Part shown: positions 8,898 through 17,217 of the stretch, piece after piece
Layout: the number at the start of each line of letters is the position of its first letter
Position numbering within the stretch: position 1 is the first letter of the stretch
DNA from: JAICYJ01 sp038212095
Lineage (GTDB): Bacteria > Actinomycetota > Thermoleophilia > Gaiellales > JAICJC01
Length of the DNA stretch: 64,000 nt
Direction: 5' to 3'
NCBI GenBank assembly: GCA_038212095.1
Contig: JBBQUW010000001.1
Location: forward strand, 115,276 to 179,275
Made by a program: the position numbers and the translations under genes
The notes under the pieces: model-generated
Databases searched by the model: none
Told to the model about the DNA's origin: nothing
Seen by the model: the letters and a program-made list of their open reading frames with translations, nothing else

Positions 8898-9032
8898 TTC
8901 ATCATCACCAGGATCCAGGTGGGCGACTACGACTCTTGGCGTGCCATGTTCGACCAGGATCGTCCGCGTGCCCGCGAGCATGCCACCGCCGTGCGGGGCC
9001 CGCAGCTTGTCGCCATCGGACGCCCAGGGTAG
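8898..9032 (+). pseudogene. Decayed ABM-type protein remnant
   Basis: The frame from 8898 reads FIITRIQVGDYDSWRAMFDQ and DRPRAREHATAVRG, the N-terminal half of the same small alpha-beta barrel family as the gene at 6949-7252 (compare RHRVADFDAWKPIYDSFKP). There is no start codon and the frame stops at 9030-9032. A VDS segment characteristic of the second half appears further on in another frame (about 9054). At least two lesions separate this from a working gene. Confidence 0.4.
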
Positions 9033-9105
9033 CCGCACGCTCAAACGGTAGGAGGTGGATTCAAGGCGGTATACGCTGGACGCCGCTGGTTGCTTGAAGG
9101 CGCGG

Positions 9106-9756
9106 TCATCCTGATAACCGTTTGACCTCGGCCCTCGCCGATTCCCTGAGATCTTGCAGTGACTTTACAGGCGCGCCGTCGCGCCACACGGGGAAGGTCA
9201 GCCAGTCAACCACTTTGCGGCCACTGATGACCCGGACGCGGGCGCTGGATTCGTGAGGGTCGTCGCGGGTTCGCTGTAGATCCATCGACCCGAGACATCT
9301 TCCATCCGCGAGGGGGCGGCTTGCGGCTCGCACCTCGTCCTGTATGGCCGATGTGGCATCGGCCTCGAACCGCTCCCAGGGCCGCGGGGCGAGGGCGCTC
9401 AGTGCGTGTGCTGCGAGTTCGCGGGCGTGCTGCCACTCATCGGCCGACTCAAGCAGTTCGGCGATGGTTCCACCGGGAGAGGCTCGGTATGACTCTGAGG
9501 GCAGGGCCAGGAGATAGGCGTGGAGTTCCCGAACCGATGTCTCGGCGTCTGGCGTGATTTCGTCTGGAACTGCCATGGATAACCCGAGCATGCGGTCGTC
9601 GAGGCTCATCATGAGTTCATCGACCCCAACGCCCTGGGCGGTCAACCACGCCGCCTGTGCAGCAGCAGGTTGACCAAGGCGCGCAACCTCGTCGATCAGA
9701 AACACCCGGTAGGTTTGAGCGTCAAAGGTGAACAGATCGGGATCGTTGTCGCTCAC
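9106..9756 (-). CDS. Hypothetical cytoplasmic protein (216 aa)
   Basis: The frame is open much further upstream, but protein-like sequence begins at GTG 9756 (SDNDPDLFTFDAQTYRVFLI), which has TATCGT 9 nt upstream. The protein is acidic and mostly helical, has no signal or membrane segment, and ends with a lysine/arginine-rich helix. No family recognised. The middle part (WERFEADATSAIQDEV) could be a coiled coil. Confidence 0.5.
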   Translation of the reverse strand: MSDNDPDLFTFDAQTYRVFLIDEVARLGQPAAAQAAWLTAQGVGVDELMMSLDDRMLGLSMAVPDEITPDAETSVRELHAYLLALPSESYRASPGGTIAELLESADEWQHARELAAHALSALAPRPWERFEADATSAIQDEVRAASRPLADGRCLGSMDLQRTRDDPHESSARVRVISGRKVVDWLTFPVWRDGAPVKSLQDLRESARAEVKRLSG

Positions 9757-10146
9757 GCTCGAACGACGATACTCCTGCCTGCACAGCCGTGCCCGGCCAC
9801 GAACTACGACCATCAGGAGGGCGCGCCACACCCGGCCAATCTGGCACAGCACCTGCGTCCCGCTACGAGCCGCCTCAACGCTCTCCCGGACTCGCAGCGT
9901 CAGGACGACGGCGAGCACCCGGACAGAGGTACAACGACACGACCGCCGCGGCCGTTCATCGACGTTGCCGCTGGCGAGGCTCATTCTCAGCGGGGAGTCC
10001 TCATTCTCAACTCGGCAGGGGGGCCTTGCAGGGGGTGGGGGTGTGACTCTCGTTTTGAGCGAAGCCTCCCGCCAGGGCCTTGTGTTCATTGACTCTAACT
10101 GCTGGCCGAGGTGCTTTTCTGACCCTACCCACGGTATCATTGGCAG
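9757..10146. other. Gap holding repeat B copy 2
   Basis: No credible gene on either strand. It contains the second copy of repeat B and, at 10135-10140, the TATCAT promoter element of the next gene. Confidence 0.45.
9948..10043 (+). repeat. 96-bp dispersed repeat B, copy 2
   Basis: Matches 6729-6822 over its whole length, starting GCGGCCGTTCATCGACGTTG and ending in a G-rich run. The same orientation as copy 1 and a distance of 3.2 kb would allow recombination between them. Confidence 0.7.
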
Positions 10147-10736
10147 GTGGCACTTCGTAGCACAGCCTTACGACTTTGCATGCTTGTCTTGGCGGCGTTG
10201 GCGTTCGGCGCTGCGATGTCGGTGACCAAAGGTAACGATACCGGCGTCCGCGATGACATCGGCAACCTAAGTGCCCCCTGGCTGCTGCTGCCGTTCTTCG
10301 CGGGCACTGCGATGCGTGGGCGCGCGTTTGCCGGGGCGGCTGCCGGGCTGGTCTCTACGCTCGCGGCGCTTGCCGCCTTTTATGTCGCAAACGCCTTCGT
10401 CCTAGACCTCGGGCCACACTCGCTCGTGAACGAGGTGCGGCTGACGATCTCCTGGTACTGGTTCCCGCGCGGACTCATTAGCGGCCTCGTGTTCGGTGCG
10501 CTCGGCGCACTCTGGCGCAGACACGAATACCCCACGTTGGGAGCGGGTGTCGTCCTGGTGCTTGCGTTGGAGCCGCTCTTCTGGTCGTTCGTGCATCGCG
10601 CTGGTGGTGTGGCCGGATTCGACTTCCATCCTTCCCTCGCCGTTCAATCGGTGAGGCACTGGTCGGCCTGGTCGCGTACCTTTGCGTAGCAGGCATCGCC
10701 CGCCGCACGCACCGGCGCGCTGTGCTGACGCCGTAG
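10147..10736 (+). pseudogene. DUF6518-like membrane protein with frameshift near the 3' end
   Basis: GTG 10147 has TATCAT at 10135-10140. The protein has about seven hydrophobic helices and the VTKGNDTGVRDDIGNLSAPW block I associate with DUF6518 membrane proteins. The frame in use ends at 10689 after an odd tail (RHWSAWSRTFA). Shifting frame at about 10648 gives EALVGLVAYLCVAGIARRTH and a stop at 10734-10736, which is the missing last helix. One lost base explains this. Function of the family is unknown. Confidence 0.6.
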
Positions 10737-10815
10737 CAGGATCCCCAACGGCCTTCCACCGCCTACACGGATGACCCTATGCCACGCCAGCGGCGGGGCA
10801 AGGCATCGACCACCT

Positions 10816-10886
10816 ACATCTCCACGCGAGCGTTAGGAGGCTGTACAGAGCGTCAGGGAGCGAGAGGGTGCCAGAACTGGCAACAG
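10816..10886 (+). repeat. Dispersed palindromic repeat, copy 6 (diverged)
   Basis: ACATCTCCACGCGAGCGTTA, then CAGAGCGTCAGGGAGCGAGA and GGGTG-CCAGAACTGGCAACAG. The right part also matches the tail of copy 1. Similarity is weaker than among copies 2, 3 and 5. Confidence 0.4.
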
Positions 10887-10943
10887 CATCGATGCTATCA
10901 CCGCGCAACTGGTGGGCGACGGTGCTGGCGTAGCGGCGGTGGA

Positions 10944-12152
10944 TCAGTTGGCGTATTGGGCGTAGTAGGGGTTTTGGGGGCAGCACCAGAGTGGTCTGCC
11001 GCCGAGGCGGGGGAGGAGTCTGGTGGTGGTGCCGCCAGTGCTGGGAAGTAGTCGCCAGTGTCCGGCTTGCTCGTCGTCTAGGAGGAGCCAGTGGTTGTCG
11101 GGTGACCAAGTGATCCAGTCGAAGTGCCGGTTGGTGGTCTGGAAGAGTCGCTGCGGGTTGCTGTTGGGGGTGTTGATGAGGAGGAGTTGGTGTGGTTCGG
11201 AGAAGCCGCTGGTGGTGTAGGCGAGGCGGTGGCCGTGGGGTGACCAGGCGAACATGGAGATGATGTAGGGCGATGTGATGAAGCGGATGATGCGGCCGTT
11301 CGCATGGGCGATGACGATGGTGTCCCGAGCGGTCTTGGCGGATGACCGGTGCTGGATCGCCGCGAGCATGGCGAGGTAGTGGTGGTCTGCTGACCACACG
11401 GGCGCTGCCATCAGTACTTTGCCTGTGACGTGGGCACGGCGAGCGATCACCGCGGCGGTAAACAGTGCGTGAGTCCGACCTGTGTGGGGATCAATGGTGA
11501 GGATCGGAGAGGCGTCCAGGTTGGCGGTACGGGCGCGGCTGCGGAACACCACCCGGCCGGTGGGAGTCCAGCCCAGGAGGTCACCCGAGGCGACCGGGCG
11601 TGGGGTTGATCCGCTGGCACGCTGGATGAGGATGCGGCCACTGAGAGCGGTGCCGCCGGTGACGATCTCGCCTGCTGCGGGGGGCACGCTAATAGACGGC
11701 TCGGCGGCGATCTGGCTGCGATCCTGTGACCACGCGATGACCGCTCCCAACCGCCAGGGCAGCGGCAAGCGTCGCGTCTGTGCGAGGCGTCCAGTCTTAT
11801 ACGAGAACAGGGCGTAGCGGGGAGGGTGTGCCCGCTCGACCTGGATCACACCGGGAGCGATCCAGGTGACGGTCTGCCCGTTCCACCCGCGCCCAGTCGC
11901 GACCGACGACAAATGGCCGCTCGGCAGGCCCGTCGCCACACCAAACCCCCGACCCGAGCTTGACGAGCCGTACGGATCGGTGGACACCCCCAGCCCGAAC
12001 ACGACCTCACCCAGCGGAGCACCCACGCCCGGAGGGACAGGCGTACTCTGACTCGTCAATGCGGCCCGATCAGACGACGACGATCCCAGGCAGCCAGCCG
12101 CGACTCCGAGTAGCCCGAAGCACACCAACGCGCCGACCAGCAGGCGAGACAT
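10944..12152 (-). CDS. Beta-propeller lipoprotein (TolB/WD40-like)
   Basis: A 402-aa protein. The start is set at ATG 12152 because TAGGGT lies exactly 6 nt upstream; an in-frame TTG at 12158 would fall inside that spacing. The signal peptide ends in lipobox GVAAGC. The mature protein contains repeated W-S/T-P and WSADHHYLAML, FAWSPHGHRLAYTT, WITWSPDNHWLLL blades typical of TolB-type propellers. It probably forms a surface propeller tethered to the membrane. Divergent from the lipoprotein at 12276, with 123 bp between starts. Ligand unknown. Confidence 0.7.
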   Translation of the reverse strand: MSRLLVGALVCFGLLGVAAGCLGSSSSDRAALTSQSTPVPPGVGAPLGEVVFGLGVSTDPYGSSSSGRGFGVATGLPSGHLSSVATGRGWNGQTVTWIAPGVIQVERAHPPRYALFSYKTGRLAQTRRLPLPWRLGAVIAWSQDRSQIAAEPSISVPPAAGEIVTGGTALSGRILIQRASGSTPRPVASGDLLGWTPTGRVVFRSRARTANLDASPILTIDPHTGRTHALFTAAVIARRAHVTGKVLMAAPVWSADHHYLAMLAAIQHRSSAKTARDTIVIAHANGRIIRFITSPYIISMFAWSPHGHRLAYTTSGFSEPHQLLLINTPNSNPQRLFQTTNRHFDWITWSPDNHWLLLDDEQAGHWRLLPSTGGTTTRLLPRLGGRPLWCCPQNPYYAQYAN

Positions 12153-12275
12153 ACCCAAACCCTACGCACGGGCGTCCACAAGGCGTCCGCATCCTCGCGC
12201 CGAGAGCCTGTGGCCGTGCCGACAGGTTTGCCCAGACGCACGGTGGATGGCGGCGGGTGGTATCGTCAAGAGACT

Positions 12276-12872
12276 GTGAGCCGCCTGTTCATCGCGCTCA
12301 TCTCGCTGATCGCAGCGGTTGGCTCCGGCTGTTTTGGCGCGGCAGGGTCTGGAGCAACGAGCGGTAACCAGTCTGGCGCTCACCAGTCGCTTTCTCGGCC
12401 GCTGCATCTGCCCAAGCTGTCGCCCGGAGAACCATGCCCTGTGTCAGAGGCGCGTCACCTGTCGGCTGCCTTCGCGCCGGGGCTTGGCGCTGGCCCCGCA
12501 TACCCAGTCGGGATCTCACGCGGAGTGCTTCGATTCGAGTATCCGCCTGGCAATAACACCCTGTTCAAGGGGAGCGCCTGGGGTGGCCAGAAGGTCTTGT
12601 GGGTAGTCGATCCGTCCTACAATGGGGCGGTGCTGATCCGAGGCCGCCGCCTCGACGGCCCGCAGGCTCTCCGGTTCGCAGGGGGGATCGATCCACCTGC
12701 TGAGTTGAGACTCCCGCCCCAGCCGAGCAATACCACTGGGGGTTGGGCTAACTATCCGTCCTACACACGCCTCCGAACCTCGGGCTGCTACGCATATCAA
12801 GCTGACGGATCAACATTCAGCACGATCATCATCTTCCGCCGTCGTATTCCACGCCTGATTATCTTGCTTTGA
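12276..12872 (+). CDS. Lipoprotein with GCYA-type C-terminal domain
   Basis: A 198-aa protein from GTG 12276 (TATCGT at 12261-12266, 9 nt upstream). Lipobox VGSGC at about residue 18. The mature domain contains GEPCPVSEAR, GGQKVLWVVDP and, near the end, WANYPSYTRLRTSGCYAYQA followed by DGSTFSTIIIF, a beta sandwich-like segment. The frameshifted gene at 2844-3369 has a similar CPVT...GCWQV frame, so these look like paralogues. The last dozen residues (RRRIPRLIILL) are unusual and could follow a late frameshift. Confidence 0.65.
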   Translation: MSRLFIALISLIAAVGSGCFGAAGSGATSGNQSGAHQSLSRPLHLPKLSPGEPCPVSEARHLSAAFAPGLGAGPAYPVGISRGVLRFEYPPGNNTLFKGSAWGGQKVLWVVDPSYNGAVLIRGRRLDGPQALRFAGGIDPPAELRLPPQPSNTTGGWANYPSYTRLRTSGCYAYQADGSTFSTIIIFRRRIPRLIILL

Positions 12873-13005
12873 TTCAAAGTTCGTGATGACAAGCTCATCC
12901 CCGCTCGCGCGTGCACGTGCGCTGCGGTTGGGGATGGAGAGGCTCGCCGGGCTTCGATGGAACCATCCTGCAACTCGGAAGGGGTTGGTGCCGGGGGGTG
13001 GGTAC

Positions 13006-13713
13006 CTATCTCTTCTCGGGCAGGCTGCGGGCATCGTTGTCTGGCCAGGTTCCAGGCTGGATCTTCGACAGACCCCATACCCGCAGTGCGTAGTCCTCCT
13101 GGGACTCTCCTTTCGACTGTTCGGAGTAACCCAAGAACCTCCCGACGAGTTCGAGGCGGTCGCCATATGGCAGTGGATCTGTGCGAGCGCCGATGACCTT
13201 GTCGGTGATTTCGTAGAGAGCTACCTGTGCTGCGCGACGGCCTTGCCACTTGACCAGCCGCGGGCGCAGGATCCAGGCGATCCCGAACGCCACGAGGATC
13301 GATGCCACGCCCAGGCCCGCTGCGAGCGATGTTGAGGATGAGGTTGATCGACCGCCACGCTCGATGGTCAGCAGGTAGCCGAGCGCCTGTACGACGAAAC
13401 CAACGACGAGCCACCCGACGCCGAGCATGCCAAACACCTTGTCGTTGATGGCCCGCCCGATGCTGCTGCTCACGCCCCCCCAACTCAGGTTTTGGCGAAC
13501 CATCTCCTCCGGGGAGGCAAGGAGGCCACGCGCAAGCAGGACAGCCCCAGATAGGTCGAAGGCGAGGCCTAGGATGAAGAGGTCGCTGACGCCGATCACT
13601 CCTTCACCGTAGACGGCGCAGCGGACGCCGAGAGCCATAATCGCCAAGACGGAATTTTCGGTGCTCCAGTCACGTTTGTACTCATTGCCCGGTTGTGGCG
13701 GTGATAGAGACAC
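13006..13713 (-). CDS. Multi-helix membrane protein
   Basis: Real sequence begins at GTG 13713 (SLSPPQPGNEYKRDWSTENS), giving about 235 aa. There are about four hydrophobic helices: AIMALGVRCAVYGEGVIGVS, LFILGLAFDLSGAVLLARG, MLGVGWLVVGFVVQALGYLL and AGLGVASILVAFGIAWIL. The C-terminal third is cytoplasmic and charged (LVKWQGRRAAQVALYEITDK). No recognised family. It is divergent from the recombinase gene, with 33 bp between starts. Confidence 0.6.
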   Translation of the reverse strand: MSLSPPQPGNEYKRDWSTENSVLAIMALGVRCAVYGEGVIGVSDLFILGLAFDLSGAVLLARGLLASPEEMVRQNLSWGGVSSSIGRAINDKVFGMLGVGWLVVGFVVQALGYLLTIERGGRSTSSSTSLAAGLGVASILVAFGIAWILRPRLVKWQGRRAAQVALYEITDKVIGARTDPLPYGDRLELVGRFLGYSEQSKGESQEDYALRVWGLSKIQPGTWPDNDARSLPEKR

Positions 13714-13746
13714 GGAAAGAATCCAAACTGTGGCTAGGAGGCGATT

Positions 13747-14397
13747 GTGGCAGTAGCAGTGGAGTCTCGTCGGCTGGATGCTGATCTGCTCACCCGAGAC
13801 GAGGTGGAGCGGCTGATGCGAGCGTGCTCGGCGCGTGCTTCGACTGGCCAGCGCAATCGGGCCTTGATCGTGTTGGCGTGGCGTGCTGGGCTGCGCGTTG
13901 GTGAGGTGCTTGCGCTCAAGCCGAAGGACGTCGATCTGATCGAAGGGTCGCTGCGCATTCAGCATGGAAAGGGCGACAAGCCACGAGTGGTCGGACTTGA
14001 TGCTGGAGCCGTCGCCGTCGTTGCCAAGTGGATCGACACCCGGCGCAAGCTTGGAATCCCGACGAGCCGCCCACTGATCTGCACACTCGGCGGCGATGCA
14101 GTCGGCCAGGACTACGTCCGACACCTGCTGCCGCGGCTGGCAGCCAAGGCCGGGATCGACAAGCGCGTCCATGCCCATGGCCTGCGGCATGCCTACGCGG
14201 TCGAACTTGAGCGCGAAGGCGCTCCGCTCTCGACCATCCGTGATCTTCTGGGGCACTCCTCGGCTGCTGTGACCGACCGCTACCTGCGCAGGCACGGCGC
14301 TGGCGCTGCCGTGGAGTTCGCCCGGTCGCGGGAGTGGAGTCTATCTCGAACCACCGAAGCGTTAGACGCGAGGCTAGCGAGGTCAGCTAAGAGGTGA
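13747..14397 (+). CDS. Tyrosine recombinase, catalytic domain only
   Basis: A 216-aa protein with the full catalytic set of phage-integrase-family recombinases: Arg in WRAGLRVGEVL, Lys in GKGDKPR, HGLRHAYA (His-x-x-Arg) and LLGHSSAAVTDRYL (His and the nucleophile Tyr). It lacks the long N-terminal arm-binding/core-binding region of standard integrases, with only about 15 residues before the LLTRDEVERLM start of the catalytic domain. A Shine-Dalgarno AGGAGG precedes GTG 13747. It lies 6 kb inside the inferred right end, so it may be an XerC/D-like resolvase or a remnant rather than the element's integrase. Confidence 0.8.
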   Translation: MAVAVESRRLDADLLTRDEVERLMRACSARASTGQRNRALIVLAWRAGLRVGEVLALKPKDVDLIEGSLRIQHGKGDKPRVVGLDAGAVAVVAKWIDTRRKLGIPTSRPLICTLGGDAVGQDYVRHLLPRLAAKAGIDKRVHAHGLRHAYAVELEREGAPLSTIRDLLGHSSAAVTDRYLRRHGAGAAVEFARSREWSLSRTTEALDARLARSAKR

Positions 14398-14577
14398 GGC
14401 AGCGATGGTAGCGAGGCAAGGAGCGCAGCGCGGTTCGCCAAAGGGGCGGTAGACCGAAAGCTTTGCGCCACACGTCAAGCACGTTCCCGCCTCGCACGTC
14501 GTCGCTCGACTGCTTCGCGTCACCCAACCTGCGGTGTAGTTGCCCATCGCCGCACCAGTGCCAGAGCGCTTCCTCAT
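14383..14577 (-). CDS. Small zinc-ribbon protein
   Basis: A 64-aa minus-strand protein with CLTCGAKLSVYRPFGEPRCA followed by PC, i.e. two CxxC knuckles 16 residues apart. ATG 14577 and ATG 14547 are both possible starts. Its 3' end overlaps the end of the recombinase gene by 15 bp in convergent orientation. Its size and the paired CxxC are the only support. Confidence 0.4.
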   Translation of the reverse strand: MRKRSGTGAAMGNYTAGWVTRSSRATTCEAGTCLTCGAKLSVYRPFGEPRCAPCLATIAASPLS

Positions 14578-14741
14578 CTAGCCAGTCTACACGTCCGAAT
14601 CTGGCCGCGCGCAGTGCTCGGTCGCGGCGTCCCAAAGGCATCCCCGAGAGCGTGCAGATGCAGTGGGCCGCAGAAGCCGAGGACGCTCAAGGCGTCGGTT
14701 CCTGCGCGCGTAGCCGTGCTGTGAAGCTGCCGTGATTAGGC

Positions 14742-14963
14742 TTATGCCCCCAATGGGATCTTGCTGACGATCTTGTCGAAGCGTTCCCATCCAGTGCCTT
14801 CGGAGCCGAACAGCGCGTAGAGCACCCCGGCGATGGGGAATGTGACGAGCACGGCCAGGTAGACGACGAGGGCCATGAAGATCCAGATCGGCGATCCCAG
14901 CACTGCGATGGCGACGAATAGTCCCGAGTCTGTGAACTTCTGCTTGTGCCGCTCCTCGGTCAC
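14742..14963 (-). CDS. Small membrane protein (73 aa)
   Basis: Two strong membrane helices (SGLFVAIAVLGSPIWIFMAL and VVYLAVLVTFPIAGVLYALF) between a charged N-terminus and a short C-terminal tail. GTG 14963 overlaps the stop of the upstream gene (GTGA), so the two genes are translationally coupled. Function unknown. Confidence 0.6.
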   Translation of the reverse strand: MTEERHKQKFTDSGLFVAIAVLGSPIWIFMALVVYLAVLVTFPIAGVLYALFGSEGTGWERFDKIVSKIPLGA

Positions 14964-15226
14964 GGCAGCCTCCCGTCGTCCACCGCGTCGAGCAGCGGGT
15001 CAAACAGACGGCCGACCTTCAACATGTCCGCGGCCAGGAAGTCATGCACCGGGGATAGGCTGCCCGCCGCATCAAGCAGCACCCTGAATCGCACCACTCC
15101 GTCATCGTCGAGTGCAACCCCAACCACCGTGCCACTAACACCGCGCAGCCGCACGCCACCGATCCAAGTAAACACCTGCACCCGGTCGCGCACCTCGTAG
15201 CGCAGCTTGCTTGTATCCACCATCAT
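14960..15226 (-). CDS. Hypothetical beta-rich protein, first gene of a two-gene operon
   Basis: An 88-aa protein (MMVDTSKLRYEVRDRVQVFT) with alternating hydrophobic strands suggestive of a small beta barrel and an acidic C-terminus. GGAGGG lies just upstream of ATG 15226. It overlaps the next gene by 4 bp and is probably made with that membrane protein. Confidence 0.55.
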   Translation of the reverse strand: MMVDTSKLRYEVRDRVQVFTWIGGVRLRGVSGTVVGVALDDDGVVRFRVLLDAAGSLSPVHDFLAADMLKVGRLFDPLLDAVDDGRLP

Positions 15227-15583
15227 TTCCCTCCGATTCGTCGGTTTGCCCTAAAGCGGGCCGGATCGTTTTCCCAACGGGCCGACGATGGCCGTCTGGG
15301 GAGCGCACCAGGTGCGCTGCTCTGGATCCTGTCTAGAAGTGTGCCGTTCGACCTCCGTCTGCGCAACTGCCCGCGCCTGCGCGCGTAGGCCGGAGGACAG
15401 TTTGGGCCACTTTCACCCGCCCATGGCAGCCTCGGCCCGCTGCCGGATGGTCAATCCGACAGCGTCTGACTCTTGACCTGGATGATGCCGATCTGCCGTG
15501 CGCGCAACACCGTGCGCAGTGTGGGCACAGGCGAAGGGCGTGAGCAGCAGCCACCTTCACACGGAGTGGGTTAGGATCGAGGC
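15227..15583. other. Non-coding gap
   Basis: I see no gene on either strand. The left end holds the ribosome-binding site of the minus-strand pair; the right end (TAGGAT at 15572-15577) is the promoter of the next gene. Confidence 0.4.
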
Positions 15584-15934
15584 GTGTCATTGCCCTATGA
15601 CCAGATCGCTGATCGGAATGGGTTCATCCGCGCCACTGTCCGTCTGTTCACGTCTGAGGAGGGCGGGCGGCAGACGCCTGTCGGCCCTGACTACCGCGCG
15701 AACTGGAGCATCGATATGCCGGATGCCTCAAAGCAATCGGGAGCGCCGATGGTCACCGACAACGTTGAATGTCTGGCGCTGGGCGACTCAACTGCCGTGC
15801 GCCTGTTCCCAATGTGGCCGCCGTTTTGGATGGCGGTGGTGCCCGGTTCCCGACTGTTCGCGTTCGAGGGCGCGAAGGCGGTTGGGATGGCAATCGTGAC
15901 CGAGGTCGTTCCGCCGACTTCCAAACAGGGCTAA
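15584..15934 (+). CDS. EF-Tu domain 3-like small protein
   Basis: A 116-aa protein. The segment RATVRLFTSEEGGRQTPVGP, then YRANWSI, matches the EF-Tu C-terminal beta-barrel pattern (x-x-F-x-x-x-E-G-G-R-x-x-P), without any GTPase domain. Stand-alone copies of this fold are common in actinobacteria and of unknown role. GTG 15584 has TAGGAT 6 nt upstream. The C-terminal strands (MAVVPGSRLFAFEGAKAVGM) complete a barrel. Confidence 0.65.
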   Translation: MSLPYDQIADRNGFIRATVRLFTSEEGGRQTPVGPDYRANWSIDMPDASKQSGAPMVTDNVECLALGDSTAVRLFPMWPPFWMAVVPGSRLFAFEGAKAVGMAIVTEVVPPTSKQG

Positions 15935-16150
15935 ACCTGTAGCGGTTGGGAGCCCGTTTTCACTATCGCGCGCGCCCCCACGCGTAGCCTGGGAGCCGTT
16001 CCGGCCATTTGCCCGTGCGGGTCAAGTGCAGCGAGTTGGACACCCCCCAGCTATCCGAGCTAAATGTGCTGCATCTAGGCCAGGGTCTGGGATGTTGGCT
16101 TGTACCCCTTGCGTCACTTGAAACGGCACGCAAAGGTCTGAAATAGTCCA

Positions 16151-16561
16151 ATGATGCGTTGGTATGTGGCATTGAGCGCGGTATTCAGGCCGGTCTTTGA
16201 CGAGTCCGTCGTGGACGGTGTTGCCGAGCTACTTGAGCGCCAAGGTGTGCTGTTCGGGGGCGACTCCGTCCAGGGCAACCCCGGCCCCGCGCTTGACGTC
16301 GCCATGGTGGTCAAAGCCGGGGACGCAGACAAGGCCAGCCGGAAGGCTTCGGCTCTGCTGATCGATGCCCTCGCTCACGCGGGTGCACGGCCCGGCTCGT
16401 TTCGACTCGATCCTCCGCATGTGATGCCGATGGCAGAGGTCGAGAAGGGCATTGCCGACGCGAGGAAGCAGCGTCACGGCCGTGACGACCGAACCAATGG
16501 CAACTGGTTGGAGGTCGTCGTTCGTCAGCATGATGGCCAGCACACCGACAACGACACTTGA
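16151..16561 (+). CDS. Hypothetical protein (136 aa)
   Basis: The first 100 residues look like a compact alpha/beta domain (RWYVALSAVFRPVFDESVVD, then DVAMVVKAGDADKASRKASA), with a charged tail (DARKQRHGRDDRTNG). ATG 16154 directly follows ATG 16151; AATAGT ends 6 nt before the second. No family recognised; cytoplasmic. Confidence 0.55.
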   Translation: MMRWYVALSAVFRPVFDESVVDGVAELLERQGVLFGGDSVQGNPGPALDVAMVVKAGDADKASRKASALLIDALAHAGARPGSFRLDPPHVMPMAEVEKGIADARKQRHGRDDRTNGNWLEVVVRQHDGQHTDNDT

Positions 16562-16570
16562 GGTCGGGGT

Positions 16571-17092
16571 CTAACGCGCCTGTGCCACTTGGGGGATCTG
16601 TCGTATCTGCTTCGGAACTGCGGTGTGTCCCCGCAGAAGTCGGTACCAGGCGTAGATCGACTGGGGGCCGCACATACCGGACTGGCCGAGGTGGATGGGC
16701 TTGCCGTCGAGCGTGCCATCGACGCGGAGGGTGGCAGGTGTCAAACCACCAATGCAGATCGGGTTGATGTAGCTGTCTGTGAACCGGGCCGGGTTGCGGG
16801 TGATCGGGATACAGGCCGAGGCCCACTCGCCGACCTGGACATCACCGCCACAGTGGATCTCGATGCGAAACGGCGAGAAGGCAGCGGGCACTTGGTTGCT
16901 CGTCACCCGCACCACGACGCTCGCGGTCATCGACGTGGACGGACGCGCAGCAGGCGAGCTTTGATCGCCCGAGGCATGTGTGCTGCTGTCAAAGCACCCG
17001 GTGGCCACGCCAGCCAGCACTACCAGCAGGAGCAGTCGTCCCATGTCCCATAGACGTCTGGGCGAAGGCAGAAGTTCCAGGGCGGCGCTCAC
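16571..17092 (-). CDS. Lipoprotein
   Basis: The signal MGRLLLLVVLAGVATGC starts at ATG 17044 and ends in lipobox GVATGC. The frame is open to GTG 17092, which overlaps the stop of the small membrane ORF upstream (GTGA), so translation may begin there with a 16-residue extension. The mature domain has a TASVVVRVTSNQVPAAFSPF strand segment and paired cysteines (EIHCGG, SACIP, NPICIGG, SGMCGP), suggesting disulfides outside the cell. Function unknown. Confidence 0.6.
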   Translation of the reverse strand: MSAALELLPSPRRLWDMGRLLLLVVLAGVATGCFDSSTHASGDQSSPAARPSTSMTASVVVRVTSNQVPAAFSPFRIEIHCGGDVQVGEWASACIPITRNPARFTDSYINPICIGGLTPATLRVDGTLDGKPIHLGQSGMCGPQSIYAWYRLLRGHTAVPKQIRQIPQVAQAR

Positions 17093-17217
17093 GGGCCGAG
17101 GAACGCCGTCAGAAGCCTATGGCCGGGGCTGTAGCCCAAGCGCCCACCGACCACCACGGCTGCGATCAGCCCGAGGTAGGCGAGCAGCACCAGCCAGTTG
17201 ATCCAGTCGTACTTCAA
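17089..17217 (-). CDS. Very small membrane protein (42 aa), coupled to the lipoprotein
   Basis: TTG 17217 gives (M)KYDWINWLVLLAYLGLIAA, then VVVGGRLGYSPGHRLLTAFL: a single membrane helix. TACCAT lies exactly 6 nt before the TTG, the local leaderless arrangement, and the stop overlaps GTG 17092 of the next gene. Both facts support a real gene despite its size. Confidence 0.45.
   Translation of the reverse strand: MKYDWINWLVLLAYLGLIAAVVVGGRLGYSPGHRLLTAFLGP

Noticed and set aside
2083..10886. CRISPR array
   Set aside because: The repeats here are irregularly spaced, in both orientations and diverged; no regular spacers and no cas genes are present.
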